Shown here piece after piece: positions 12,855 through 24,350 of a DNA stretch of 64,000 nt (positions are counted from its first letter, which is position 1; each line of letters opens with the position of its first letter). The notes beneath the pieces are model-generated. The model saw only the letters and a program-made list of their open reading frames with translations. It ran no database searches and was not told where the DNA came from. Both the position numbers and the translations under genes were made by a program. Origin of the DNA: Chinchilla lanigera (taxonomy: Eukaryota > Chordata > Mammalia > Rodentia > Chinchillidae); NCBI RefSeq assembly GCF_000276665.1, contig NW_004955433.1, forward strand, positions 20,515,547-20,579,546, given 5' to 3'.

Positions 12855-13018
12855 GTGGTACTGGAGGTTGAACCTGGGCCCTTCACACTGAGTTACTTCA
12901 GCTCTTTCCATGAGACAGGGTCTTGCTAAGTTGAACAGGCAGGATTTAAGTTTATGATCCTCCTGCCTCATGCTCCCAAAGTCCTGGGTTTGCAGCTGTG
13001 TGCCCTGCATCTGGCTGG
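12855..13018 (-). mobile_element. B4-type SINE (ID-B1 dimer), antisense
   Basis: Reading the + strand gives the antisense ID half 'tggtactggaggttgaacct' and then the antisense B1 half 'gagacagggtcttgctaag' with 'tcctcctgcctcatgctccc'. Together this is the B4 architecture known from rodents. It ends 'gcatctggctgg'. Divergence is moderate. Confidence 0.75.
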
Positions 13019-13514
13019 GTGTCTGCTTTAGAAGGAATCATACTTGTTATTCTCATTCATAAGTCTTCCATAATGAGTAATTCTATAATGAGCCCTTCTG
13101 TTCTGAAGAAAAGAGAATGCAAACAATATCTTACACAAATATCATGTGCCTGATTACATTAGTAAAGTTTCCTTATTAAGCCATTCAACTGTGTTCATGT
13201 TTATGTACACTCCAAGGCTCTCAAACATACAACATTGGGGAAATGTTACCATAAGAAGAAAACATCAGTTTCCAACCATAGTATTTGATATGTTAGGCAA
13301 CTTTCTTGTACTCTCATATGTTAGGTCAAGAAAATCTTTTGACTTTAGCAATCACATGTCAATTCTCGGGTGTATTTTTCTTTATCTGGCAATTTTACAT
13401 TAGGAACAGTGGAAAATAACAGTTTATCAATATCTACTATATGTCATCTGCTATGTTAAGCAATTGGACCACGCTTTTATTGTTTTTTTTTTTTCTCAAA
13501 ACATTCACACATCA
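13019..13514. other. Unannotated sequence
   Basis: No element recognised. A poly-T run is at 13481-13493. Confidence 0.4.
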
Positions 13515-13906
13515 TGTATGGTTTGTGTCTGGATTTTGCCCAAAAGATTAATGCAGTTATGAAGTGGGCTTCTAGAGTTTATGATTGATGCATTATCCAA
13601 TGCTGGGATATGGGTGTGAGTGCTACACTTGCCCTGGGGTGGGTAGTTTGCATACAGTATAAGGGAGGGAAACAGGCTTGCCCTCACTGATGCTGCTCCT
13701 CCTTTTCCTCTTGTTGCTTTTGCTGTTTTTTGCTACCATGAAGTGTAACTCCTCTATGTGAAGGTGTGGCCATGTGCCACTCTACCTTGGAGCCAGCTGA
13801 GTATGGACTGAAACCTCTGCAAACTGTGAGCTAAATAAACCTTTCTTACTTTATTCTCGAGTGTCAGGTATTTTGTCCCAACAATGAGAGAAAAGTAACC
13901 AAGACA
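13515..13906 (+). mobile_element. MT/ORR1-like MaLR solo LTR
   Basis: It begins 'tgtatggtttgtgtctgg', has 'gcttttgctgttttttgct', 'actgaaacctctgcaaactg' and the polyadenylation-type 'gctaaataaacctttc', and ends 'agtaaccaagaca'. It closely parallels the LTRs at 31767 and 51201, so these belong to one subfamily. The 5-bp flanks ('catca' / 'tgtca') match only partly. Confidence 0.78.
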
Positions 13907-14076
13907 TGTCACTATCCTCTTTCAGAGTCAAGAGAATAAAAAATTACTTGAAATTGATGATGGTCTAGTATTATACAGCTGGTCAATAGGTACATAACTG
14001 ATGAAATAAATCAGTTTCAGAGTCTAGAGCCAAAGTCTGTCTTCTCCACTAAAAAGCACTAACAAGAAAATTATGG

Positions 14077-14236
14077 AGCCAAGTGTGGTGACACACACCT
14101 GTAATCCCAGCACTGGCGAGGCTGAAGCAGGAGGATCACCTCAATTTAAGCCCAGCCTGGGCCTCATAGTGTGTTCAAGGCCAGACTGAACTATATAGCA
14201 AGACCTTGTCTCAAAAAGTAAATGAAAACAAAAAAA
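14077..14236 (+). mobile_element. B1-type SINE
   Basis: 'cctgtaatcccagcactgg' is followed by the duplicated modules 'gcccagcctgggcctcatag' and 'ggccagactgaactatatag' and then 'ttgtctcaaaaag'. Flanks 'aaaattatgg' and 'aaaatttgg' may be a decayed target duplication. Confidence 0.9.
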
Positions 14237-14392
14237 TTTGGTCCAAAATAGGCAGAAATTAGTGTCCAAAACACAGTTATATTTGACAGTTAGTGATGAG
14301 ATCTAATCCAAGGGAACAATGTAGTGGAATCAGAACAGAACTTTAAATTTTTCAAGAGAGAGTAATCATTGTTTTCTCTTTTGCTTTTTCTT

Positions 14393-14492
14393 NNNNNNNN
14401 NNNNNNNNNNNNNNNNNNNNNNNNNNNNNNNNNNNNNNNNNNNNNNNNNNNNNNNNNNNNNNNNNNNNNNNNNNNNNNNNNNNNNNNNNNNN
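14393..14492. other. Assembly gap, 100 N
   Basis: Exactly 100 N, the usual placeholder for a gap of unknown size. It lies between a pyrimidine-rich end ('ttttgctttttctt') and a (TC)n tract, so the missing sequence is probably simple repeat that broke the assembly. Confidence 0.98.

Positions 14493-14535
<43 letters not shown>
14493..14535. repeat. (TC)n microsatellite at gap edge
   Basis: About 21 tandem TC units directly after the gap, then 'tttcttttctttc'. The true array is probably longer and extends into the gap. Confidence 0.95.
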
Positions 14536-14541
<6 letters not shown>

Positions 14542-14978
14542 TCTTTCTTGTTTTTAAAGCCATTCACAAGTCCAGATAGGATATATCAATCCAGTTCTCA
14601 AAAGTGAGAAATCAGAAGCAGGTAAAACAGAGAGGTAGAGTTAAGCACCATGACAGAAGTCACAAATTAAGAAAAGATGGCCTCAATTGGATGCACCTAA
14701 AGCATGAAATAGAAACTGCAGAAACTTGAAATTATTGGGATCGTGGACCTGAACTAGTTTAAACTGACTGAATGTGTAGAATATTATTCAAATAGGGACA
14801 TTCTGCCAGTGAAGGAGTGCCCAAGTAACAATTAAGTATACAGCTATAAGGCAGAAACTGTTTTGGCAAAGCCCACTCTGCAATTCTGCAAGCCTAATAT
14901 TAGGCCATCCTTCAGAGGGCAACACATAACTCTTCACATATCAGTCAGTGCTGACTGAATGAATGAATTTAATGGAAG

Positions 14979-14980
<2 letters not shown>
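14536..14980. other. Unannotated sequence
   Basis: No recognisable element between the gap and the AC/AT microsatellite. Confidence 0.4.
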
Positions 14981-15019
<39 letters not shown>

Positions 15020-15062
15020 CTTATGTGTGTGTATGTATATATATATATATGTATATGTATAA
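14981..15062. repeat. Compound (AC)n-(AT)n microsatellite
   Basis: About 15 AC units, then 'atatatatac', GTGT units and a TA-rich run. An open frame through it is only repeat translation. Confidence 0.95.
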
Positions 15063-16365
15063 ACACTTACACGGTAGGTTTATAATCTCAGAGTGTGGAC
15101 TCATATTTGGAAGAGTAAAAAAGGGCTGTCAATGTGATGGAGATGCAAAGGATGCAGTCACATAGACAGCCTGGAGGTCACTGTAATGTTCTGTGCAAGT
15201 CCATAGCAGAGGGCTGAAGAAGCCCCTGCTCTGGAAGCCAGGAGACACAGTCAAAGGTGAAGGTGAAGACTAGAGCTCTTTTGAAGAAACAAAAATGAGC
15301 TTTACTTCTTTTCCATTGAATATCGTTCAGACAAATGCCTATTGGCTGGTGCCACTGACACTGCGGGTGGGTTTTCTGTCTTCAGTAAATCTCTTCAGCC
15401 AGACCCAGGACTATGCTAATCTAATCTAGTTGGGCGTTTCTTAATTTGATACAATTGGTTAACTATCATGGTTAATTATCATACTCTACACTTTTCCAGT
15501 TTCTCAGGTTGTAACTGTTCTTAAAATAGTATCCTATAATGTCCTAGATAAACATTCCAAGCTTTTTTACCCAAAGTTCCACATTTCTACATGCTTTAAA
15601 TTATTTTCTATGAATAGGAAAGTAGCTTTTTTTGGCAAGTAACTAGAATGCGGAAACATCGCTTATTTTTTGTCCCCTATCACTCTGGGAAAATGAAAAC
15701 TTTCAAAAATAGCATATTTTATCTCATGCGTAAAGTTAACAAATTAGTTCCCAAGGTGTAAGAAATATCCACAGAGCAATCCCATCATACCAAAAGCATA
15801 TATTCACTGTTTATAGAAAACTTCCCAGGAAAGGAAGACAAATAGCTCCAGGAGGTCTAGTTGAATTATTGTCCTTCCACAAATTAATGCTTTACAATAT
15901 TAACTCTTCACGGCTCTGCTGAAGTAATATTCTGCAGGTGCTTCTTGCCGCTAGCCAATGAAGAAAACTGTATTGTTTTTCTTCACTAAGTTCCAAGAGA
16001 AAAACCATCTAAAGGGCTGAATTCTCTCCATCCATCATTCAGTTCTCAAGATCTAAGGTTGTGTGTTAGGTATTACTTTAATTATTTATGTTTCCTCTTT
16101 GGTTTGAAAAACTTTTATTTGTAAAATAAATCATTTTGAGGCAGTAATAATGGTTGTAATGAACACAGATATATAGTCACTAATCAACACCATTAACAAT
16201 GCAAAGTGACAATGAGTCATATTTTGAGACCTCAAAAGGAGCTTGATGTCATGGATTCCTGCTATAGCACTGTCATGAGAAAATTTAAAATTCCTTTATG
16301 AGTTATAGAATATTGAATGTGGTTTTAAGACATCCATTACAACTTTGAAGTGTGTTAGGAGGCAG
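15063..16365. other. Unannotated sequence
   Basis: About 1.3 kb with no recognised repeat. It is of mixed composition, with moderately GC-rich blocks near 15180-15280. Confidence 0.4.
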
Positions 16366-16530
16366 GGACCTCTGATTTTATAAAGCATCAAGACCAATAC
16401 CTTCTTTTAATAAATAAGGGGAACAAATTCTAGGGAAAGGAATAAAAAGTCACACTCAGCTTTGTTCTTGTACCAAGAACCAGTAGCTGAACTGTGGTCT
16501 GTGTTGCCTGAGTCCCCTGGTTTGATCCCC
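16366..16530 (-). repeat. Probable antisense MIR-family fragment
   Basis: 'taataaataaggggaaca' and 'gctgaactgtggtctgtg' fall in the order of antisense MIR ('cagatgaggaaactgag' then 'ggcagagctgggactag'). The match is weak and the call tentative. Confidence 0.4.
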
Positions 16531-16559
16531 CCACCACCAGCGTTCTTAGCTTATGATTA

Positions 16560-17010
16560 ACAAATTTAAAAAAAAATACTGCACATTGTTTTGGTATATG
16601 TGTTTATTGTGAAGTGTAAATATTTAAGGTATATAATATGTGTTGCAACATATTCATGCAATGTTAAATTATTAACACAATAGGGGTTGCTAATTTATCT
16701 GTCACCTCATCCAGCTAGCATGGATGCGTGTGTAATGGGCAATAGGAACACTTGAGAACTTCTCTTATCAAATCCCAAGAACATTATTAGTAGGTATAGT
16801 CACCACCTGCACTTAAGGTTTCCAGGATTTATGGGTCTTTTGAATTATAAACCCATATAATTTGACCAGTATTTACTCTTTTCTGTCTCCTCTCCAGCCT
16901 CTCCTAGCCAGTACTCTACCATGTGTTACTATATATTTGATTTTTTTAGATTCTCCTTAGAAGTGAGATCATGCAGTGTTTGCTTTTCTTTATTTAGCTA
17001 ATTTTAGCTT
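16560..17010 (-). mobile_element. Old antisense L1 3' region
   Basis: 'ggtatatgtgtttattgtga' with 'ttgctaatttatctgtcacc' and 'tatagtcaccacctgcac', followed by 'ttttttagattctccttag' and 'agtgagatcatgcagtgtttg', reproduces in order the antisense of mammalian L1 3' UTR into the end of ORF2. It is an ancient copy with many indels and no intact frame. Confidence 0.65.
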
Positions 17011-18690
17011 AATATTCTCCTATTTGAATTCTGTTGGTATATTTGAATCACCATCTTTGGTTTCATGATTGTCCTTGTTGCTCTGTTAGCTGCCAGTCCT
17101 TCTAATTTTAATATCACAGTTTCCTTTATGAAGGGCTTCCTATAATCCTGTGTAAGTCTCTTATGGTAATGCTAACCTTCTCTTGGCCTCCTTTCCTTTA
17201 GCTGTAGTTTTTCTATCCGTGTTTTCTTGGTCTGCATTTATCCTGTGTTTATGAATGCATTTAGATAGCTTAACCTTTGATAACATGCATATTAAATAGA
17301 ACAGGTTTAAGAAAATATCTCTGATCATTCGTATTTCTTTTTCTTCTTACGTTTCTCCACATTTACAAAATTGGAAAAAAACATGTCACTTAAGAACTTA
17401 TGAATTTAAAATATTGTCAATTTATAATTATAAAAACCTTCAGAACAAAAATCTATTAGGTACAATAACAATTTTAATAAGAAATAAAATAATAAATGAG
17501 AAATAGGTTTATTTAGTGCTAATTATAAAATTAATTTTCCCGATCCATACTTTGAAGAACACACAAACTGAAAGTTATCTAGCGTATCCTTTAAAACTAT
17601 TCTGTAGATTTGGGCAACAGTGTTCTAGCTGGATTCTTGGTTTGTAGCCACTTTATCTTACTACCTAAAGTGCAAAATGCATAATTTTATTTACTAATGA
17701 TGTCTGTGATTTTCTACTGTTTAAGGAAGATAAAATGAATTCTGTAGTTTAGGAGTCATAACATAAGCTGCCTTCCTCTCACCTTTACACTTCTGTACCC
17801 TTGTCTCTCACCCTGGAAGAAGACACACAAGAACTTTCAGGGAAAAAAATTCTGCAAATGCACCAGAATTCCCTCATGTCTTAGGGACACAAAATATCAT
17901 TTCTTTTTCTTCCTTGGGATTCAAAACCATTCTCACTCTGTGATACCAAATTCAAGTAGATATCTGTCCTTTCTAAATCCATATACTCATTGAGAAGACA
18001 TCAGCATGTAGTCTCCCAGGCCATGATTCTTATTGAGATGTCAGGGAAAATATGATGAAAAAGACAGGAAAAGGACACTGCTCTCTCATCATGGTGCTTT
18101 CATTCTAGAAGAAATAAAAGGAAGAAAAAAGGATAAGCAATATTTCTAAACTAACACTAAGTGTTATTAAAAGTAAAAGAATATAATTCTCTAAACATGC
18201 CACACAGAAGAGTACTGAAATCATGGTGTTTGAAGAAGATGTCATTTTGAAAATTTTCCCTAATGAAAGAAGTGAATGAATACTAATTGTCAGAAGGATA
18301 GAGAAAGAGATTTCAAGCACACCCAATGGCAGTTCAAAGGATTAACCACATTTTCTTCTGCTTAGAAGACAAACAAGACATGCAGAAAGTGGTTTGAATA
18401 GGACAGGGTGAGCAAATGGGAGCTGGCAGATGATAATGTACTTTATTCTCTTGTGGACATGGCACTGGGCACAAACAGGTATATATGTTTTCCCTTGTAT
18501 ATAGCATTATTTAGTCACTTTTATATTCATTTTCCTTTGCATGTTCAAATATCAACATCCATACTGAATTGTGAGATATTTCCACAAAGTATGGCTTCTA
18601 TATTTTGTCCTGTGTGTCCATGCCTAGAATGGCACAAGGAAACACAGAAAATGTGTAGACTTCTATAAATTCATCCGTTTATTTCAGTAT
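17011..18690. other. Unannotated AT-rich sequence
   Basis: The U-rich block at 17040-17380 may continue the antisense L1, but I cannot align it. No gene or other repeat seen. Confidence 0.35.
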
Positions 18691-18694
18691 TCCA

Positions 18695-18870
18695 TAATTT
18701 CTTACTGAATGAATGAATATATATATATTCATCTATACTTCTATACATGAATGAATATATATGTTCTTACTGAATGAATGAATTTCTTACTGAATGAATG
18801 AATTTCTTACTGAATGAATGAATTTCTATACTTGAATGAATATATATATATTCATTCTATATCTCAGGTG
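18695..18870. repeat. 20-bp minisatellite with palindromic AT segments
   Basis: Units of 'ttcttactgaatgaatgaat' recur at about 18699, 18763, 18785 and 18805. They are interspersed with 'gaatgaatatatat' runs that pair with 'atatattcattc' segments near 18717-18732 and 18834-18857. The two ends can therefore form hairpins. Confidence 0.85.
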
Positions 18871-19487
18871 CTGTGTATAACAGTGGAGATATTGATGAGC
18901 TAAAATTGCTGGAGTCTCTATCTTTACAACAGACTTCACAATTCTGTAAGAGATTTATCAAATAGCTACAGCACTTGTAATATAGCTAAAAGAGTCATAC
19001 GTACTTAAATGTGAGCTACCTTTGCTACACTAGGGAGGAGGAAAGATGCCCTTAATAAAGTGAATTCTACACTAATATCTGAAAAATGGACATAAGGAGC
19101 TTTACAAAGGAAAATTTTAGCTGAAGGAAGAGAAGTAAAGGAACCAGCTTTGGAGGAAAACTGGAAAGTATTGAAAGAAAGCTAGCTTTACAGATCATAT
19201 AAACCACTTTGGCTTTTACCCTAAGAACAAAGTGAAGTCAATTGTTTTGTCCTAACCACTCATGTATGAATAAACTCAGCAGAGCAAACTTTCCGAGTGC
19301 TCACCTTAAGGCTAGTGGGTCTTGACCCTGACCTACTACGCCGTGAAATATTTAAAATGAACAAATGACAGTGACTTCCTTGCCTAAAGCATTCCTTAAA
19401 AGACTTTTGTGCTTCTTTTCCCAGGCTCACTCTCCTACTGTTCTCATCTGTACACCTGTGCTCCTGTCCTCCATGTGGCCTCTTGCT
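18871..19487. other. Unannotated sequence
   Basis: No recognised element. Confidence 0.4.
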
Positions 19488-19618
19488 AAATTACAGCACT
19501 GAGCAGGGGATATAGCTCAGCGGCATAAGGGTTTACCTGGAAAGCCTGAGGTCATGAGTTCAATTCCCAGTACCAAAACTAAATAAATAAACAATAAATA
19601 AACAAATTACAGCATTGA
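19488..19618 (+). mobile_element. ID-type SINE, older copy with target-site duplication
   Basis: 'ggggatatagctcagcggca' (A box) and 'ggtcatgagttcaattccc' (B box) are followed by an AAAT-type tail. The direct repeat 'aaattacagca(c/t)tga' (19488-19502 and 19604-19618) has one mismatch, so this insertion is older than those at 3830 or 34766. Confidence 0.88.
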
Positions 19619-20388
19619 CCCTGGTCTCTGTGCTTTTCTATTTGTATGTGTGGTGCCATACAGCAATGAATACTTTGTGGGAGGAATAATTCCTTAGTTT
19701 GCAGTAAGGGATGAGGCATTGCAGGAAGGGTCCATCTTGCCCAACAGAAACTGTTAACAGTCTGGGTGTAAGAAGTGAATTTCTCTGGCATATTTTGAAG
19801 TGATCCTTCCTTTTTTTTTTTACACTTGGGCAAATCTGTCTTACACAGGAAATGCATGATTGTGCCAATCGCATTAGAAGTTATGATCCTGTTAGTGCAC
19901 TTAGGACTCGGACTCAAAACTGAGAACAGACAATATTTACCTAAAATCAGCCCATATATTGATATAGTTCATGCAGGCGCACTTACAGGAAGCCTGTAAG
20001 AAATAATGTAAGTATCTTCCAAGGAAAAATAAAAGATAAAAATGAATCAGGAGTAATGTCAACACAGTCAACACCGCACAGCGTGCTGCCTTTAGTATGA
20101 GAGTAGGCAGAGCTTCTGCGTGAGATATGGCTGCATTATTGGACCCTGCTGACCACTAAGCCAGACAAAAGCTAGAGAAATGTGCTTAGAAAAATAGGAA
20201 AGAAAAGGAGGTAGAAAGAAAAAGAAATTGAGGAATATTTACTTCTACTTTCTCTCTGTGTGTGTCTCAACACAAACTTCTCATTTGCTAGACGTGCACA
20301 TATTTAAGGGATATAATTCATGTCTTTGCTTTATGTATTCATTGCTACATATCTTCACCACTTCTGAACCATTGATATAATAATTTAT
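19619..20388. other. Unannotated sequence
   Basis: No element recognised. A poly-T run is at 19810-19821. The 112-codon open frame at 19579-19917 (-) partly overlaps the SINE tail and has no domain. Confidence 0.4.
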
Positions 20389-20406
20389 TGTGGGGGCCAT
20401 GCTTAT

Positions 20407-20451
<45 letters not shown>

Positions 20452-20620
20452 AAGGACCTCCTTGGGAACAAAAGCACAGCCTTCACACTGAGCTATATCT
20501 CCAGACATCCCCAGTGTGTGTGTGTGTGTGTGTGTGTGTATACATACATACATATATATACATATATATACACGTGTATAGATATATATATACATATATA
20601 TACATGTATATATATGTATA

Positions 20621-20687
<67 letters not shown>

Positions 20688-20793
20688 AATCATTTAGTTA
20701 CTCAGATGTCCATACTGTGCTCAAACTTGCAATCCTTTTGATTCAGCTCCCCTGAGTGCAGAGATTACAGGTGTATGTCATTACACCTTGGCT
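20389..20793 (-). mobile_element. Antisense B4-type SINE split by expanded microsatellites
   Basis: The antisense ID half is visible as 'cacactgagctatatctcc' (20483-20502). The antisense B1 half begins 'gagagacagggaatcattt' (about 20678) and runs through 'cccctgagtgcagagattac' to 'caccttggctgc' (20793). Between them lie (TG)n, (TA)n and (GA)n tracts, and another (TG)n tract (20411-20449) interrupts the ID half. A normal B4 is far shorter. Confidence 0.65.
20411..20681. repeat. Compound (TG)n / (TA)n / (GA)n microsatellite cluster
   Basis: (TG)n at 20411-20449 and about 20515-20539, a TA/CATA region to about 20655, then (GA)n at 20656-20681. Several apparent open frames here are Val-Cys or Tyr-Ile dipeptide translations of the repeats. 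Confidence 0.95.
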
Positions 20794-22889
20794 GCATTTG
20801 AGCATTTGAAAGCATCTTGTAACATGTACCTACCAGATGTCACTAGGACCCAGTTGCCAGATGGTGACACAACCATATCTCCATATGTTGTCAAAGGTCC
20901 CTTGGTAACAACAGAGAAATAAATACTGTACTATGAAATGACTTAAGAGTCTATTGTTAACAAACAAATATACCAGATTGTTCACTTTTCCATATTATTT
21001 TGCCTTCCTTTATATATATATCTGAAGAATCTGAGATTGTGTATGTGTGGGTCTTACAGATGTATTACATTACTTTGTTTAATTGTTACAAATATTTCTG
21101 AAGGTATTATTACATTCTCTACTCAGTTCTTGTTCAAACTAAACATTAGAGAAGTCAATAAATTTACTTAAAATGCACAAACAAAAAGGGTTAGTAAAAT
21201 TTCCAAGCAATAAGAGAAAGACTGGGATAAGGACCCACATACTGACATACAAACTGTGAGCAATTTACTTAATATAATCTAACATGATGTTTCTGTATAA
21301 CTAAAATTCACTACCTTCATTCCACTTCAGATCTACCAAAGAGTCACTCATGCACAAAAGAAAAAAATGAACATATTTTCAAATCACATCCATATCATTT
21401 TTCCCTTCTACCCTTTATAGCAATCCCTGAAGGCAATGAAGCAAAAGTTATTATTGGTGTTTTATTTTTATAGTGATTGAAGGTGGAGAAATAAAATGTT
21501 TCAGACAAGAACCCGCAATCTGGTGTGACTGAACTTGGACTCATTCAGTGTATCCATGTACATATGTCTAGATTCATATCTCTATCTATCTATATACCAC
21601 TGTATACTATACATCACTTAATGATGTGAATGCATTTGAAGATGTACTGTTAAGCTATTTCACTCTTATATGAGCAACACAGTGCATATTTACATAAATA
21701 TAAATACCATAATGATGTAACTATTGCATGCCTAGGTTATATGGAGTGTGTATTACATATGCATGCATATGTATGTATCCTACTTTTTAGGTCAACAAAA
21801 CAACACAAAATTAAGTCAAACTCAATAAAATGAAATCAAGTGATGTGGTAAGTAAAACCTTTGTGAGGCTTCTTCTGGCCTAATACCACATACTGTTGTA
21901 TACTAAACTATTTTTAATAGGCAAAAGACACTTCAAAATAGCAATAAATGGTACAGTCTTGCAAGTACCTAAACCACTCACTCAGTCACTTTATCATTCA
22001 GTGTAATACACTATGCATATTGTATAGATTACTGGCAGCTCAGTGGATTTATTTACACCAGTATCACCACAAGCATGTAAATATGATATTCTACGGTGAT
22101 AGGATTTTTAATCACATACTATTATGAGACCACTGTCATTTATGTGGTTTGTCATTGACAGAAGTACTGTCACATGAGGCAAGACAGCATGCAGACATGC
22201 ATTTTTACACACAAACCTAAATGTCTGTCAGAGTATGGTGATCAATTTACACTTTTGTACATTTAATTTTAAATAATTAATCTCACTTTACAACACCCTA
22301 AGATTTTAAGCAAAATGATGCCTTTCTCCTTTTTTTTTCACCTAGTAAGCATCAAAACCATTGCTCATAAACTTTTCTTTTGAAATTAGATGTTTTACCT
22401 CTTGATCTTAGTAATGGACTTGGGTTATATTTGACTCAACATAAATCATGTTGAATTGGCTTAAATGTACTCAAATACTAATTTACCTTTAAAAATTTCA
22501 TGGCAACAAGGTGAAATGTGAACAGTGATGAAAAGATCTTGATGAGAATAATTTATTCAGTAGAGTGGACTGTGTCTATGGGAAATGTAATCAGACCTTG
22601 AGTGAGATAGAGGAATGAAATGTGCAGGATTTGGTTCTGCACCAAATCCATTCAGCAGGATCTGAAAACAAAGAATTTAGAAGAGTATTCTTGGAAACAT
22701 AAGCAGAAGAAGAATTCAAAAGGAAAATTGAGGGGAAGCAAACTAATAAATTACATCAGAAATATAAGCATGTGATAATAAATGCAGGGAGACACTAGAA
22801 TAACAATTGTAGCTTTTTTGTCTACTTGTCAGTTACTATTCAGAATTTTATCTTGGAGTTTGATGGGTACAGCTCCTTCATAGTTTAGT
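20794..22889. other. Unannotated AT-rich sequence
   Basis: About 2.1 kb with no family I can name. Possible decayed MIR-like fragments near 21080-21200 and 21410-21540 are too weak to call. Confidence 0.4.
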
Positions 22890-23640
22890 GAAGACTGTTC
22901 TATAAATGTTTATTCTATCAAAATGGTGGATAGTGCTGTTCAAATCTTCCAATACTAACTGATTTTTCTATTTGTCACATCAATTATTGAAAGAAGGGTA
23001 TGGGCATCTTTGTGCCATTTTAAATCAGCTTTTGATTCATATATAGATGGCTCCTCATTTGTTATAGTTCCACTTAAGATTTTTTGGGTTTTATGATGAC
23101 ATTCAAGCAATATGCATTCATAGAAAAAATGCTTCAGGTTTGAATTTTAATCTTTTTCCAGGCTGTGAATGTGCTCCCCAATATCCCTGGAAATACTGGG
23201 CAACACAATGTGGCGCAGCTACTTTTTAATCTGTTCATCATGAGGGTAAACAGCTGATATTCTACGTGGCATTATGCCCCTAAGCTGTGCTGTAAAGCAG
23301 GTTACATGCTATATTCAAGGCATTTTCAACCTATGGTACTTTAATATTATGATAGGTTTAGTTGGATGTAATCCCCTTGTAAGTGAAAGAGCATCTGTAT
23401 TTGAAAAGTTGTCACTAGGAACATAAATGTTTACAGTGGTTGTGTTCTCTTCAAATATTGACCATTTATAGTTATGGAATAACCATCTGAGTTGATGATA
23501 ACATCTTTGTTCTGAAAAATGTTGTCAAATATCAGCATTGTATAATACTAATTAATATTAATATCAACTTCCTTTTTGTGTTAGCATAATATAGATAAAG
23601 AATTCTAAAGTCAGTTTTACTCTTTGATCTCTTTAATACT
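22890..23640 (-). mobile_element. Antisense L1 ORF2 fragment, interrupted
   Basis: 'ctgttcaaatcttccaatac' and 'caattattgaaagaagggta' match the antisense of L1 ORF2. After an interruption at 23044-23400, the antisense resumes with 'gttctgaaaaatgttgtcaa', 'attaatattaatatcaactt' and 'tgtgttagcataatatagat', in the right order. It is an old, non-coding remnant. Confidence 0.65.
23044..23402 (-). mobile_element. Tigger-like non-autonomous DNA transposon
   Basis: The left end 'agatggctcctcatttgtta' and the right end 'gtaagtgaaagagcatctgt' are imperfect inverted terminal repeats, each next to a TA, the target of Tc1/mariner-Tigger elements. The right part 'gcattttcaacctatggtac' with 'gataggtttagttggatgta' follows the well-known 'cttacgatgggttta' block of a Tigger MITE-like family. 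It is inserted in the antisense L1, so it is younger than that L1. Confidence 0.65.
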
Positions 23641-23669
23641 ACCCTTCACTTCTTGCCAACAAATTTTTG

Positions 23670-23815
23670 CTATCATAAATATATATGTGTACATGTAAAT
23701 ATGTATATGTAAATATATGTGTATATAAGGCATAATTATACATTGTATATGTATAATATATACATATAATATATACATATACATACATATATAGAGTATG
23801 TATATTGTACATTTG
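23670..23815. repeat. AT-rich (ATGTAT)n-like simple repeat
   Basis: Runs of 'atatatgtgtacatgtaaat' type sequence and 'tacatataatatatacatat', cryptic simple DNA without a single clean period. Confidence 0.8.
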
Positions 23816-24279
23816 ACTTTATAAATGTATACATTTTTGCTTAATGCGCAGTGTTCTTAGCTGCTGAGAGAGATATGTGGCCATTTTGGCAAACTCCTAC
23901 ACATATGGAGGACCTAGCTGCCCCTACATTAAAAGTTTTAATGTGCCTTCAAAACTTTTCTTTCTTTTATTCAAATAAAATTCTTTATCTCTTGTCCGGT
24001 GTCAACAAAATCACCATGTCACTCTGACTCATTCTCTGAGGCAACTTAGAATAAATTTGCTATGCTTCACTGACCTGAAAATGCCCACGTGCGTTCCTGT
24101 CTGTCATCTTTATCTTCTGAATATGTGATCTCTGACCTGAAAGAGAGCATGCCCAAAATGTTCCCCTAAGCTTAGCCTGATCTTAAATGTATACACCTCT
24201 AGATATACTTTCCTGTGTCAACATATACTGCATCCTCAATTAAAATGTCCAGTTTCTTTTGTTCAGGGGTAGCACTGTT
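23816..24279. other. Unannotated sequence
   Basis: No clear match. Orientation and neighbours make more antisense LINE plausible, but I cannot show it. Confidence 0.35.
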
Positions 24280-24350
24280 TATGATTCCAGTGAGCCTCCT
24301 TACTTGCTGCAAGAAATGAAATGATCTGAAGTATTTTTACCTCCTGTTTG

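Noticed and set aside
13515..13906. 'aataaa' signals that might mark gene 3' ends (also at 8516, 32037, 51598)
   Set aside because: They lie at the fixed position expected inside MaLR LTRs and have no upstream exon.
14352..14567. Open frames crossing the N run
   Set aside because: They consist of unknown residues and Ser-Leu or Arg-Glu repeats from the (TC)n tract, and have no biological meaning.
17040..17380. Possible continuation of antisense L1
   Set aside because: Single words resemble L1 antisense, but no ordered set of blocks could be established.
20281..20697. Several overlapping frames of Val-Cys, Tyr-Ile or Thr-His dipeptides
   Set aside because: They are translations of TG, TA and CA microsatellites.
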